In this document: positions 1 to 11,958 of the stretch, piece after piece | Layout of the letters: each line of letters begins with the position of its first letter | Position numbering within the stretch: the first letter of the stretch is position 1 | Source: Nemopilema nomurai | Taxonomy: Eukaryota; Cnidaria; Scyphozoa; Rhizostomeae; Rhizostomatidae | Length of the DNA stretch: 64,000 nucleotides | Direction: 5' to 3' | NCBI GenBank assembly: GCA_003864495.1 | Contig: ML133378.1 | Coordinates: 1,149,009-1,213,008, forward strand | Position numbers and translations under genes: made by a program | The notes under the pieces: generated by a model | Told to the model about the DNA's origin: nothing | The model's database searches: none | What the model saw: only the letters and a program-made list of their open reading frames with translations

Positions 1-75
1 CAACATAAACATGAAAGACTCAGTGAAACTGACAAAGATAGTGGCTGGATGATGAAGTATCCCAACAATGTGTAG
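1..75 (+). CDS. possible last-exon tail of a gene entering from the left
   Basis: Frame 1 is open from the window edge to a TAG at 73-75, giving 24 residues that end in WMMKYPNNV. An AATAAA lies at 509-514 on the same strand and could end its transcript. The open stretch is short enough to be chance, no domain is recognisable, and I cannot tell whether an acceptor lies outside the window. It is listed only because a terminal exon would look like this. Confidence 0.18.
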   Translation, partial: QHKHERLSETDKDSGWMMKYPNNV

Positions 76-1761
76 CTGATATGTATGATATAAAAAATGG
101 AGTAGAAGTCAAATCTCATATTAAATTAGTGTTTGTTGTTGAAGGCTTGTATTAAAAACCCATTTACAATGATCATTAATATGATTATTATTAAAAAACA
201 TCTAGACCATTCCTACTATTTTAAGCCTGTGAAAATTAAATAGTTTTTTCAATACTAAGACAAAGAACAAAAAATAGTCTAACTTTAAAAGCTTAAAAAC
301 AGATGCTTTTCGACATGCACATTCTGCAAATGTTGTCTGAACATTCACTATTGAATCTGTGCCTGTGACTAAATATGATGGTGTGGTTGAGTAATTTGGA
401 CAACTAGCATTGATTTGAAAGCTCTGACTGAAAATATTATATATTACTTTCCACCTTTTATCTATGTGTTTTGGTTTCTGCAGGTGAAAATACAAGATAG
501 AAATCATTAATAAAAGATGCTTTCATCATTCGATTCCTTCCTCGAAACATGATTTCCGTTTCTCTTTAAAAAGAGCTCCTCGACCAACTTCAAAGTCTCA
601 TAGTTAACGCAGTTTATATGACCGCAATTGCCTGCTCAGTAAGTTTACTAGGGTGGTACACGTGGGTGTGTACTGTCTGACTTGGGGCTGCCCTTCCTAC
701 CTTGTAAAGCCTTAACTATCGTAAATTCAACGGAAACCTTCAATTTACATGCTAGGTATAACCTTCCTGACGCATTTATGGGAAGCCTTCATAGCCACTG
801 AACGCTGCAAGAAGTGAGATCAATTTGATATTTGCAGCTGTCAACTTGAACGAGCATGTGCAGGTAGAGCAACGCCTATCAACAGTTCTAGTTTGCTCCA
901 CGACAAGGATAAAAACTGAACAATCTAAGCAATTAAAGTATAGAGGTTGTGCTATTATTGCCGGCAAATGCATGCACTTCCAAATTGAAACCAGAAAATC
1001 AGAATCTTAATAGTCCGCCCTGCCCAATCTGAGGACCTGCCCGATTATTGTTCGCGAGCAAACATATCTGTAGCGAGAGGCCTCTTAGAAACAGTTACGA
1101 AATAAAAAGGAAAAGGACGCGTTACTATACCATAACATACCAATTTTTGCCTTCTAACTGAGAAATCGTATGTCTGGCAAGCATTCCAGAATTCAGGAGC
1201 GATTCATAGAGACCATCTTCAAGCAGGATGCCTCCAGTGATCTCTCTGCAACTGAGATCCACACAAGTTCCTTCAGATCACGACCTCTGCTTCTTGCGCG
1301 TATGCACAACCGTCCTGTAGTACCTTCAGGTAGCAGTCACGAAGACACAGTAGCCTTATCTTCTGCTAAAGACGGCAAATCGGAGCAGTGCCAGTCTGGT
1401 GGTTTTATTTGTCAACAGTCGAGGAACAAAACATGGCTTTTCTGCCACCCTCTTCTGCAATTCACTTGAAACAACCCAGCTCGCAATGGTACCTGGGAGG
1501 ACACCGCTTGATCAAGACAGGACTTCGTTTTCGTCCCGATTACGTCATTTGAAGGCGTTTTGTTTTTAAGACAATTCAAGAAGCCTTCAATAAAATTACC
1601 TGGTTCTTCCTGATTTAATGTGAAAAAATGAGACACAAGAAAATTCAATCTCTCTGTTCTTTCTTCTCGATTCCGTTCTAATTCATTCCTCCCTGAATCA
1701 AAAACTTCGTGTCATCGACAGGGGCGGGCTGGCCGGTCGAGCTACCGGGCTGGGGCCCGAA
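76..1761. other. no supported gene
   Basis: AT-rich sequence with short open frames on both strands. The longest on the + strand (1170-1469, 99 codons) begins with an ATG and has a GTAGCA donor-like site inside it, but its protein has no domain I recognise and no partner exon nearby. I see no RNA gene here. Confidence 0.5.
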
Positions 1762-2163
1762 GGGCCCCCTCAGCAAGGGCCACAAAGGGCCCCTTATCTT
1801 GTAGAGAGTTATTTCAAAATTATATGATTTAAGATAGTAGTAGCTGGTGCAGTGGTGCAACGCACAATGGTTTGAGTTAGGGCAACTCCTAGGGGCCCGC
1901 CAAGTGGTAGGGTCCCCTTCAGTTATGCAGCAAACTATTACTTCTACTACAAATTTGCACTGATTAGTAAAATCATTACCAAAAGTAGTAGTTTGGGGTA
2001 GTAGCTGTAGTAGTAGTTAATCAGTACCACTGCTCTGGCGCCTGTGCGTTACGCCACTGCAATAGCTACTACTATCTCAAGTTAAATTACTTTGAAAAAA
2101 TTTTCTACAAGAAAAGGGGCCCTTTGTGACCCTAGCTGAGTGTGGCCCTTGCCGAGGGGGCCC
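1762..2163. repeat. foldback (MITE-like) element with long inverted arms
   Basis: The left arm (about 1762-1865) and right arm (about 2044-2163) are reverse complements with small indels. Both outer ends carry GGGCCCCCTC followed by GCAAGGGCCAC, and both inner ends carry GATAGTAGTAGCT then GCAGTGG and a CGCAC. The middle (1866-2043) is rich in AGTAGTAG/CTACTACT. There is no coding capacity. The size and structure fit a non-autonomous DNA transposon, but no clear target-site duplication is visible, so the superfamily is unknown. Confidence 0.7.
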
Positions 2164-4521
2164 AATGCTAGTGCCAGTGCAACAACTCAAGAATATCGAA
2201 AATAGTTATGGTAATGATGATTTCTGCATTTATAGCTACTTGTTTGTACGTAGTGAGCGAGAAAAAAATTCGTATACTGTTGAAAATTCATGGCACCAAG
2301 AGTAGCTGGAATAGAATGCATCGAATTCTGCTTGATGGCCCAGAGATTGACGCGTTTTGTGATTTTTGCATCTTTTTGAGCGCTGGGAATACAGGTAAAT
2401 TCAACTTAATGAAAATTCTTCTGTTGCAAGATGTCTGAAAAAGGGCCTACACATTTCACTAAAAAATAAAAAAGCTCCTCAGTGATAAAAAGTACAATTT
2501 TTCAACAGGTGTGAGACACAAAGTCTGTACATTTATTGCAGCGAGATTGAAAATCTTCAGTAATTGTCTAAAAATCTATTTCTTATAACTCCTGAGAGAT
2601 CAGGGGAGGGGGTATTAGATTATGATCGGATTTTAGTGTCACGCTCTTCAGGGGTTTGGGAAATAATAGAAACGCCCATATTTGAATTCCTCTTTATAGC
2701 TATTATTTCTAAATCTAGCTATAAAGAAAAACAATAACTGACAATAGAAGATGAATAAGGAAGAAACTGGCGTCATTCCATCACTACTGACTACCAAAAA
2801 AGTTACTATTTACCGAATCAAAACAAAATTTACTGGATAGCACAAAAATATTGAGGAGAGTTTCGCACCCCCACACCTCCCGGTAAGTCCGTCCCTGATT
2901 GGGAGTATTGTTCTGTGAGAGGATATTCTTTACTTTCTGATCAAGTGTTTGGCCCTTTTCGGGCATTTTGCAAATCAAGAAGTTTGTTACCAATCGAATT
3001 TACTAATAGTTCGGTGTTTTGGACTTTGAATTTGGCTCACAGGAATCTATTCAGTACTGTTCGTGCTAGGAATTTGGTGGGAACTCCTGGTAGTTTAAAT
3101 TGCTTTTCCTTATTCGTGAAGTGAAATATAAAGCATGCGATTACTGCATTTAATCAGTTGAAATGCAATTTTGATTAAGGGACATTATATTACGCTAAGC
3201 AATTTCGATCGAAGCTTTCACGCTTGACGCCTAACAAATACTTCGGTATTCATAGAGCAAGATGTATCTATCCAATATTTTACATTACTCATGAATAAAG
3301 TTTAACCTACCAAATTTCAGGGAGCTAGAAATTATAAACTAAGTGCAATTACCCAAAAAAGGATGTCTAGAGGTATGATGTCTTGAAGTCGTGGCATAAA
3401 ATGCTTTCTGAAAATTAAAATTCTAAACTGTTTGAAATATGTTTGATGGTATTTTAAGCCAATGTGTTTGGCTGCAAAAATTTCCCGGGGGAGTACCCCA
3501 GGTATTTATCGGTTTCAGGCCCCTCTCTTTGAAATCGCCCGGGCCCCTATTTAGGTGCCAGTCCGCCTCTGCATCGAAACATCCTGACTTTCATATCGCC
3601 TTTATATCCATATTTCGCTATCAAATTCTCTTAAGTTGCTGCCCTTGCATTGTGTCCCCATGCCCGTCGAGCTGTCGGCAAATTGTTCGTAGTAAATACC
3701 CCCTTCAAATTTTTCTGACTTTTTGATAAAAATAACAGTATCTATGTAGCGATGGCCATGGCCCCCGCACTTTTTTGTAAAACAATAGAGCTTTTCTAAA
3801 TATCTTTTGTTATGATTGTTAAAATCTTCTTTGGCCCCTCCACTTTCCAACCTGCGTCGGAGCCCATGTTTACTAAACGCAACATTTCATTGATGCCATG
3901 CCAGCATTGAAAGAAAGAAGCCAATGTTTCAGATATGCGTCACGCCCCCAATCAGCACATCTCAGAGACTGCCTATACCTCCGATGAGCATGCTGTTCCA
4001 AAAATCAGTGTTGCATTTGAAAATTTGCTATGAAAAGGCTTCTTTGCTAATTTTGTTGGCTGTAATGGTGCATCTTTTCATAGTAGGTAATTAAAGTCTG
4101 CTCTGAACCGAACTGCATATAACCATGGACGTAAAAGAGCTAGTTACATTTGAAAGGGGTGCTTTCTGACTTTCTAAATGGCGTGACCCCAAAAATTTTC
4201 AGGGGCAGGCCCAGCACCCGAAGCCGGTTCGCTACTTTTAAACCACTGCGCGGTCCCTGACAAGTTATGTTTTACTGGAGTCTCGCTTTGTTCGACAGTT
4301 CCCCGCCCGCTTTCTCTCGTCTGTTGTTGATAAGCTGTTTGTTTTTGAAGCTATAATTTTCATTTGATGCATTAAGTAATTAAGGGAACTTTTCCGCTTG
4401 GTTGTCCCGTTGCCAAACGTAGCCTCGAATTGATGTTGATATGCAAATGGAACAAAGACCAGCCTTGCGTGCAAATGGCCGAAATGCTGCAATACTGAAG
4501 CAGTCCCACTGGCTTGGCATC
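2164..4521. other. spacer upstream of ferroportin, no supported gene
   Basis: No exon with convincing splice sites or a recognisable protein. The part at 3480-3860 is unusually rich in CCC/GGG runs for this window and may be old repeat DNA. The last few hundred bases probably include the promoter and 5' untranslated region of the ferroportin gene; no obvious TATA box is seen. I found no CAGTGN loop motif of a vertebrate-type iron-responsive element between 4261 and 4573. Confidence 0.4.
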
Positions 4522-4545
4522 ATGTCAAAATCGAGACTGAAGTAG
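4522..4545 (+). promoter_or_regulatory. short upstream ORF before ferroportin
   Basis: An ATG at 4522 opens seven codons (MSKSRLK) and stops at TAG 4543-4545, 28 bases before the ferroportin ATG at 4574. If the mRNA begins upstream of 4522 it would be an upstream ORF able to lower translation of the main frame. The transcript start is not known, so this is a candidate only. Confidence 0.3.
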
Positions 4546-4573
4546 TCTAAGAAACTCCAAATATTGTTTGGAA

Positions 4574-7500
4574 ATGGAGACAACTAAAGCAGAGAACAAT
4601 CTTATCGAGCACGAAGACGAACTCGATTTACCCAACGTAACAGGTAAGAATAATTTTCTCCCGACAGGACCCTTCAGCACTCGAGTGCCCGGACAATGGA
4701 AAAACATTAAGTTTAATTATTGTACTTCTGCCGAAGATTTGCCTGATGAAGCTGTCCACTTCTTAACGATACTTGACCCACTTAGATGAACTGTTTCTGT
4801 GATTGATTTCTGTCCATACATAAACTGACTTACCATGCATGACATTTTAACAATTACGTTGATGACACCAGGCTAGGGAAGGAATAGTCACCTCCAGCTC
4901 AATCTTCTAATCACCCTTAGATATTCAGATATTCAAATTTGCATTGAAGCTAACTAAGCATTCTTCAAACAAAGCTAAACTATATATTACCTAGCCCAAT
5001 GATATGATCAACGAGCAAATGACCTTGGTCAAGACATGACAAGCAATGACAAGCAATGACAAGCAGAATTGCTGTGTATTTGGGATTTAAATTAGGCAAA
5101 CCACATATGTTAGGAATTTTTCTCACTTTATAAGGAACCTAAAGTAGAAGGCCGAAATATTTAAAGAACTAAAAACAAAACTCCTAAGGAACTTTTTGAT
5201 TTGAACAATTTTTATAACTGCAAGCATCAAAAACCCAGTTCCATTCATTTGCAGCCAATACTTGCATAGATTGTTTGCTATTTGTGTGTCAAGTGCTTCA
5301 TGGAGTAGTTTCCGCATGTGCTGTCTCACCCCTCTCTTTTTGAAGTGTTAAGGCTTATTGTAGTCAAAACACTAAAAGTGAGAACTTAAGGAACTTTTAA
5401 GGAATTTTTGGTTCTAAAATCTGATGATTTGAGGTCTACGAATAAGGAACTTTTGGAACTAGGCCTTGAGGTAGGTTCCTTATAAAAAAAATGGTATATC
5501 AACAAATGACCAAATTCATTATCATGGGTTCTGTTGACAGTCTGGTGCTCAATACTCTACGAGGTTTCTATCAGTCTTTGTAAGTTCTTGAGAATATTCA
5601 GGAGATTTTTTCAAAATCTTGCTGTTAGAAGCCAATCCTTTGTTTATTTCTAAAATTGGTGGGGGTTATTCTGCTTGCAGTTTGCATAAAATTATGAATC
5701 TTTTCATTTTTAAGAGATGAATGAATAAATTGGAATACTAAAACTCTGATCTTATATCAGTACTTTTTTAACTTTGATGTACTTTTAATTTTCACAAAGC
5801 TTTGGATGAATGTGAGTTTGTTGTGATTTGCAACCATAATTATCTTTATTCATATTGTTGCTTTTGAATGTTTCTCTTTTGCCTTTGATCCAAAGAATGT
5901 AGTTTCAACCATGTTTAAATCACTTGCTAAATCACTAAATCACAAAAAGTATGTTAGAAAATAAATGAAAAGTCAGCAAATCATAAGGATTATCACACTT
6001 GAGAAAAAGTTCCTTATTGGTTCTCTGAATTGTTTTTGTTTTAAGTTAATGTCAAAGCTTAGAAAATAATAGTATGTTGCAGAATTGAAAAAACAAGAAT
6101 TCCTTTGAGAAGCATCAGTCGCATTTTAAAGACAAGAAAGCAGACTTAAGATAAAGATTTTGTACCACTGTTGCCAAACTTGTATGTATTATTTCGCTAT
6201 TTCAGCTAAAAGCAGGCTTCATGCAAGCCCACAGTTTCTGTTGCTGCTCAGCCATTTCTTCTCTGCATGGGTATGTTTCTGACCAGATTTACTCAGATGC
6301 AAGATGTGTTTAAAACTGTATTCCATTGCAATGTCTTAATGTTTGTCAGAGCAAATTTAATTAGTTTTTATCAAAATGTGATGATGTGTTTCAAGAACAA
6401 ACAGTAATAAGTGGATAAGGAAGGCCGCCTGCAAGTCTGCTCAACACCATCAGAAGCGACTTGCAGCGACTGGGAGCATCATGGGGAGAAATAAAACACA
6501 TGGGTCAAACGCAATATCATCAATTGTGTGATGATGTTTATCAATGATTATGTATATATCAAAATGTCAAAGGTTTGGTACCAAGAAGAGAAATAGCCCT
6601 TATACATTAGTGTTTGGCAGGCAGTTAACAAATCATGCCAACTTTGGTATGACTTGCAGTTGATATTTAGGTTAATAGGTTTTCAGTTTCCTATTATTAT
6701 AAATCTATATGTATGCACATGATCTGTGTGGTGGCTATTCACTGATTAATAGAATTGTGATATCAGGGTGCCATTATATGTGAGCATTTTGTTGGAGATT
6801 GCTCACATTCAAGTACCTTTGAGTTGGACTGTAATGGAACCTCCCTCTTTATGTTAGGGTGACCGGATGTGGATGTTCGCTGTTGGTTTATACCTTGTGG
6901 AGCTGACACCAAATAACTTGAGACTTACTGCCATATATGGTTTGGTTGTGTCTGGTATGGTGGTTTTATTTGGCTCCATGATTGGTAAATGGGTTGACAG
7001 AAATAGGAGACTTGGTGGTAGGTGCAGTTATCAATTTCATTTGAATTTACTTTGGATGGACGCAGTTTTACTCTCTAGAGTCTTTTACTGATCCAGGATC
7101 TAAGATTCATTTGTTGCAGTCATTAGTGGGAATTTTCTTTCCATTAATGACTGAAATCCTTCATGGACATTCATGAGCATTAAGTAGATGCCTTCCAAGG
7201 TGTTTTGTTGGTCGTATCAAGTAGTCCATTTGGCTATATTATACTTTGTGAATTCCAAATTTTATATTTTCAATGTACTAATGTTAGTTTATAATGAATT
7301 TGGGGCTAATGAATGTTTCCAGCAACAAAAGAACAGTTAGCTGAATTAGTTAATCTGCTTTTTGTATTTGATGGATTGAAGCAAGATTTTAATCAGGATT
7401 AGCTTTGATTGAGTGAGTTCATTTTCTTGCAGAATGCACAAAGTTTTATTTGGAAAACTGTAACAAAACAATCCCCTTTATATATCCATTTTTTATTATA

Positions 7501-10500
7501 ATGACACAAACCACGAAAACGTACCTAGAAATTCAATATAAGCTCATTGTTGTACGATTTTATGTTCATCTTTCATGACTAGGCCCATTTTTGAATCTAA
7601 TTTCCTGCATCCGTGTCCGTAGTAACCAACCATCAGCCTTTCTTATGACCTTTCTCAATGCACCTAACATTGAAAGTATAGTAAACCACTTTCTTTAAAA
7701 TAGCTGGCGACTCATATTCCCGTCAAAGCGTTAATTGTTTGCATTCGATGGTGTTGTAGGATGTAGTTTCATCCATTTTTAATCATACTCGTGTAAAACG
7801 AGGAATTGATTATCTGCGAATTTTTGGAGGAAAATATCGTATTGCACATCGGAGCATTCATTCTGTTTTTAACGCTCTAGCTTTTACGGTCTTTCTAGAC
7901 TTGATGGTAGACTTTTGTAGCAAGGATGCAGACTTTCTGTTTGTGCCGCAGTGCTCTATTTCTCGAAATCATTTGTTATACTTGAAACTATATTTCAAAA
8001 GAACCTAAAAGCATTTGGGTATAGTGTGTTGCTGTGCTATATGGACCTAAAAGCACTTGCATGGCGCTCTCAAGACATTTTCCGGCTTCATATTCCAGCG
8101 ATCGATTTTGCCATTTTGAATTGGAATGTGAAATCCAGGACAATTAATGAAATAGAATTGTAAAACTAAAAGTTAAGGGTACTTAATCGTGAACAGCACT
8201 TTTTCGTTCCCAAGTTTTGTTATGAGCAAAGAAATTCTTTCAAGAAAAGAAGCGTTGCATCGCAGGCGGATAGCCTGTACTTGTCTGGATCATATCAGGG
8301 CCCTATCTCGTCCTTTTCGAAGTCTTGTTTGCTTGACTGCAAAGCTACTTTAAGGCCGGCCGATGTGTTCTATTTACATTCGCAGGGATTACTAAAGCCT
8401 GGTATACACGATACCGGATTGGCTTCGTACCGGATTCGTTTCATACCAGATAGACCTTCTCTTTGCACGATGAAGATCCAATTGGGAATGCTTTCGCTCC
8501 GCTTTCACGTAGTGAAATTACTCCGCCTACGAAAGGGGAATGAAACCAATCCGATACCTATCAGGTCGTGTAAAGTGCTCGTGTAAACGCTCGAATCCCT
8601 GATCAACTTGCTCCGCAACCTAACTTACAATCCTTGTGGCCCCACGTTTGGCGCATTTTTCGCACATTTTGGCGCATTTTAAAGCCAATCCGATATTAAG
8701 TGAATCCAGCAAGCGCAAGCGTGCAATGTCGTGCAAGCGTTAATCCAGCAATATCGTGCAAGCGCAGCCTAAGACGAGTAAACAACATGTCGGATTTCGC
8801 ATGGAACACTGCAGCAATGTTTGTCTGCCTTCACTGCAGTTGCTTTGCAATACAATTCAAAGCCAATCTGTCTCTTATTTCTCATTTCAGTGATTCGCGT
8901 GTCGCTGATAACTCAGAATGTGTTGGTGATTTTGAGCGCCCTGGTCATCCTCGGGATCCTCTTTCGCAAGCCGGGGCACGCCGTGTTGCTGACTGTTTGT
9001 GAGGCAGCCATCATCATTCTCGGATCTTTGGCGAACCTTGCTAGCCAGGCCTCATCCATTGCCATAGAAAAGGACTGGGTCGTGGTTGTTGCTATGGGTG
9101 ACAAGGATCTATTAGCAGGCATGTCACCATTCTATTGCATCATACTTTCGACGCTTAAAGACCCTATTCAATTTTAGTTCTGTTTACTTGGATAGGAATT
9201 GACATTCATATACTTGTGACACAGGGAAGATTACTGTTTGCATCGGCCATATAGGTTTGTAACCTGAAGAATCGACTCAGTAACCTATAGTAGCCCGTCC
9301 TCTATACGAAAAGTTTTTAATTGTGAATTGATAAACGTTCGTGCTGCTTTTTTATTTGCACGCAGGCTATTATTATTATGACCAAGCAACATATTATTTG
9401 TCCTTAGACCTCAACGCCAAGATGAGACGCATTGACCTCTCATGTGCCATTCTCGCACCCATCGCTGTCGGCCTGATCATGACCCTCGGATCAAACTTTG
9501 CTGGAATCATCTTCATATGCAGCTGGAACATTTTGTCCTTCTTTGTGGAGTACATTCTACTCTCGCGTGTTTACAAAGCAGTTCCTCGTCTCGCAATTAA
9601 GATTTCCGCCGCGGACCGAAGAGATCAATTCCGTGGCTCCGTGGAGAGTTTACACGAAGGCGACGAGTTTTCCAAGATTATGGTGGAGGAGGAAGACCTT
9701 CACTTGATTGACCATAGTGAGCACCAAAGCTGCTTCGAGAAAGTGTTCGGTAAGATTCGCGCCTTCTGGGATGGCTGGCGTGTGTACTTTAAGCAGGACG
9801 TCGCTCTGGCGGGCACATCCTTGGCGTGTTTGTATCTCACCGTCCTGGGATTCAGCTCTGTGACCACCGGCTATGTTTACACCCAGAAGATTTCGGGCGC
9901 CATTTTGAGTGTCTGTTACGGCTCTGGCTCTTTGGTAGGAATTGTGGGCACGTTTCTGTTTCCTCGTATCCGAAAGAAAGTTGGCCTTGTCAAGACAGGA
10001 CTGATTTCCTTCTGGTTCCAGTGCTCCATGTTGGCGCTTTGTGTTGCTGCTATCTGGGCGCCGGGCAGCCCGAGTGATTTGTATGCCAAGCATAATCATG
10101 TTTGGCAGCATCAGGGCGGGTCGACAGAGCAGCTGCGTCACGTGATAAACAGAAGTCACCCTGGCATTCATGGCACCATTGTAAACACGTACCCAATCAT
10201 GGTGGCCAATCAGACATCAACGAAAAGCCCCGACGAGAAGTTCTCGTATACGTCAGTGGGCCTCCTTCTGGCCGGCCTGATTCTCTCTCGCGCAGGATTG
10301 TGGATGACGGACCTTACCGTGACGCAGCTGCTTCAAGAGAATGTGCCCGAGATGGAGCGTGGGATTGTCAGTGGCACGCAGGGCTCCTTCAACGCTGTTC
10401 TCGACATGATCCATTACGTGCTTACAATCGGCCTGCCACGACCCAATCAGTTCGGCATACTGACGTTGATATCTTTCGCTGCGGTGTCCTTTGGCTACGT

Positions 10501-10720
10501 CGCTTTCATTCTCTTCTATTTCCTCAAGTCGAAGGATCTCTATTCGAAAAATAGGGACATGGTTAGCGTGTCGTCCCTGGAGTGGAGTCGCAAAAGGAAA
10601 GCGAACAGGGATGACCCGGAATCGAAAGGGCTTGCTTCACTTGATGATGATGAAGTGGAGGTGATCCGTGGAACGTTGCAAGTGCGACATCAAGATGCAA
10701 CTGTGACCAACGCTCTGTGA
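4574..10720 (+). CDS. SLC40A1: ferroportin, iron exporter of the SLC40 family
   Basis: Plasma-membrane exporter of ferrous iron. Coding exons: 4574-4643, 6206-6270, 6858-7017, 8891-9118 and 9408-10720; the splice phases close to 611 codons plus TGA (human about 571). The start is the ATG in GAAATGG. Visible ferroportin blocks are [13 protein letters not shown] (exon 2/3), TQNVLVIL (exon 4), [26 protein letters not shown] and [12 protein letters not shown] (exon 5). Compared with human numbering, His32 and Asp39 of the N-lobe metal site are kept as H40 and D47, and calcium-site residues Gln99, Asn212 and Glu219 are kept as Q107, N215 and E222. Cys326, needed for hepcidin binding and the C-lobe metal site, is a serine (GFSSVTTGY, about residue 325), and His507 appears as tyrosine (SFGY, about residue 538). 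The last intron starts with GC. The long acidic C-terminal tail is poorly conserved. Family assignment is very secure. Confidence 0.95.
7018..8890 (+). other. ferroportin intron 3, no internal gene
   Basis: Bounded by a GTAGGT donor and a TTTCAG acceptor. The part at about 8220-8600 has higher GC content and repeated words (CGTACCGGATTCG, AGTGAAATTACTCC, GTGTAAACG) that recur in the foldback element near 61507-61885, so it probably holds a transposon remnant. Open frames inside the intron show no recognisable domain. Confidence 0.5.
9119..9407 (+). other. GC-AG intron 4 of ferroportin
   Basis: Exon 4 ends TTAGCAG and the intron begins GCATGT; it ends CCTTAG before ACCTCAACGCC. Joining them restores the ferroportin frame ([13 protein letters not shown]). 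Neither the GTGACA inside exon 4 nor the CGCAG at 9361-9365 gives as good a match to the family. The GC donor is the minor but known class of U2 introns, usually with a strong flanking match as here. Confidence 0.75.
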
Positions 10721-11754
10721 CGGCTCCCTTCTTTTAGCTTCCGACGATTTTTAAAGCCGCACTTTTTCTAAGGATTTGTGGAGATTCCTTTCGGTTTGAG
10801 TTAAGCTTTGGCTTCGTAGGCGAACAGGGAAACATTGGTCTCCCTGTAGGTACAAACCGGTGGTAATCTTGGTAAATACTATATTGTGCTTTCTTTGTAC
10901 AAAACCCTAAAATATATGCTTGGGATCTGACGGCGCAAAATGTCGCCATTACTTTTCCCGATTTTTGGCTTTCTGGACAGCCGACTGCTGGCCTACTGGC
11001 GCTAGTGGGCTTTGTACTAAGATTTTTGCCGGCTTTTGAGTATTTTTTTGTTGAATGTGAGAGTTTGAAACGATTTTGTGGCTTTAAGTACTGTTGTGTG
11101 TTATTCCCAGTGGCTTTAAGTACAGTGATTTGATGCTTGTGAAGTACAGGCAACTAATCAAATGTTTTCATCGTTTTATTCCTTGCAAAGGAAATTCAAA
11201 GGCAATGTTAATTAGTGCTCCAATTGGTGAAATTAAAGATGCTGAAACTAAAGAAGAAAAGAATTCGTTTGACCGATAGGCGCTTTTCATCGTAAATGGT
11301 TGTGTTGGTGAATCACGTGGGTTGTGCAAAATCTTTGTTAGTCGAAAGAAGACAATACTTACCTATCAGGATCAAAATTACTTGTCTTGTGCATTATGTC
11401 TCACTGTGTGTTTCGACTTATCAGTACAAATAGCACTGAGCTTGCATGATTTTGATTACAGCTGGTTTAGGATTAGTCTTTTCCTAAGGACTCCACTTTT
11501 TTCCTTGTGTTTAATTCATTTGGTGACTGCTTGAAATGAGTTTGCAATTTTAAGGTAAAAAGAACGTTCAAGATATAAGAGGTGTTCCTCGTTAGATGTA
11601 GATTATCTTTACATAGCAGATTGTTTGTATGCTTAAGTTGAATTGCGTAGTGTGTATTAGAGACAACTAGTATGCGAATTGAGGTAGAAATGCGTTAATA
11701 CTGATGAGTTAGATCCGCAAAAGGAAGAAACGAAAAATGAAGCAAACGAGGCAT
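10721..11754 (+). other. probable 3' untranslated region of ferroportin and spacer
   Basis: Directly follows the TGA. No AATAAA is seen; an ATTAAA occurs near 11232. Open frames here (for example 10734-11153 on the minus strand) have low-complexity, lysine- and serine-rich translations with no known domain and are treated as chance. Confidence 0.4.
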
Positions 11755-11958
11755 TGATGATTCCAATCACTGATGATTCCAATCACTGATGATTCCAATC
11801 ACTGATTATTCCAATCACTGATGATTTCAATCACTGATGATTCCAATCACTGATGATTCCAAATACTGATGATTCCAAATACTGATGATTCCAATCACTG
11901 ATGATTCCAATCACTGATGATTTCAATCACTGATGATTCCAATCACTGATGATTCCAA
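11755..11958 (+). repeat. 16-bp minisatellite, about 12.5 copies
   Basis: Tandem copies of TGATGATTCCAATCAC with few changes (for example TTTCAATC for TTCCAATC, AAATAC for AATCAC, and one TTATTCC). It lies in the spacer between ferroportin and the coiled-coil gene. It carries no stable open frame and no splice-site word. The near identity of the units suggests recent expansion, and copy number is likely to vary between individuals. Confidence 0.9.

Noticed and set aside
1170..1469. 99-codon ORF starting MSGKHSRIQERF
   Set aside because: No recognised domain, no partner exons and no conserved signal; kept only as a note in the spacer entry.
9650..10171. 173-codon ORF on the minus strand
   Set aside because: It is the antisense shadow of the ferroportin last exon.
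10734..11153. 139-codon minus-strand ORF just after ferroportin
   Set aside because: Low-complexity translation, no domain, and it lies in the probable 3' untranslated region.
11755..11958. Possible CRISPR-like array
   Set aside because: The 16-bp units abut without spacers; this is a minisatellite in animal DNA.
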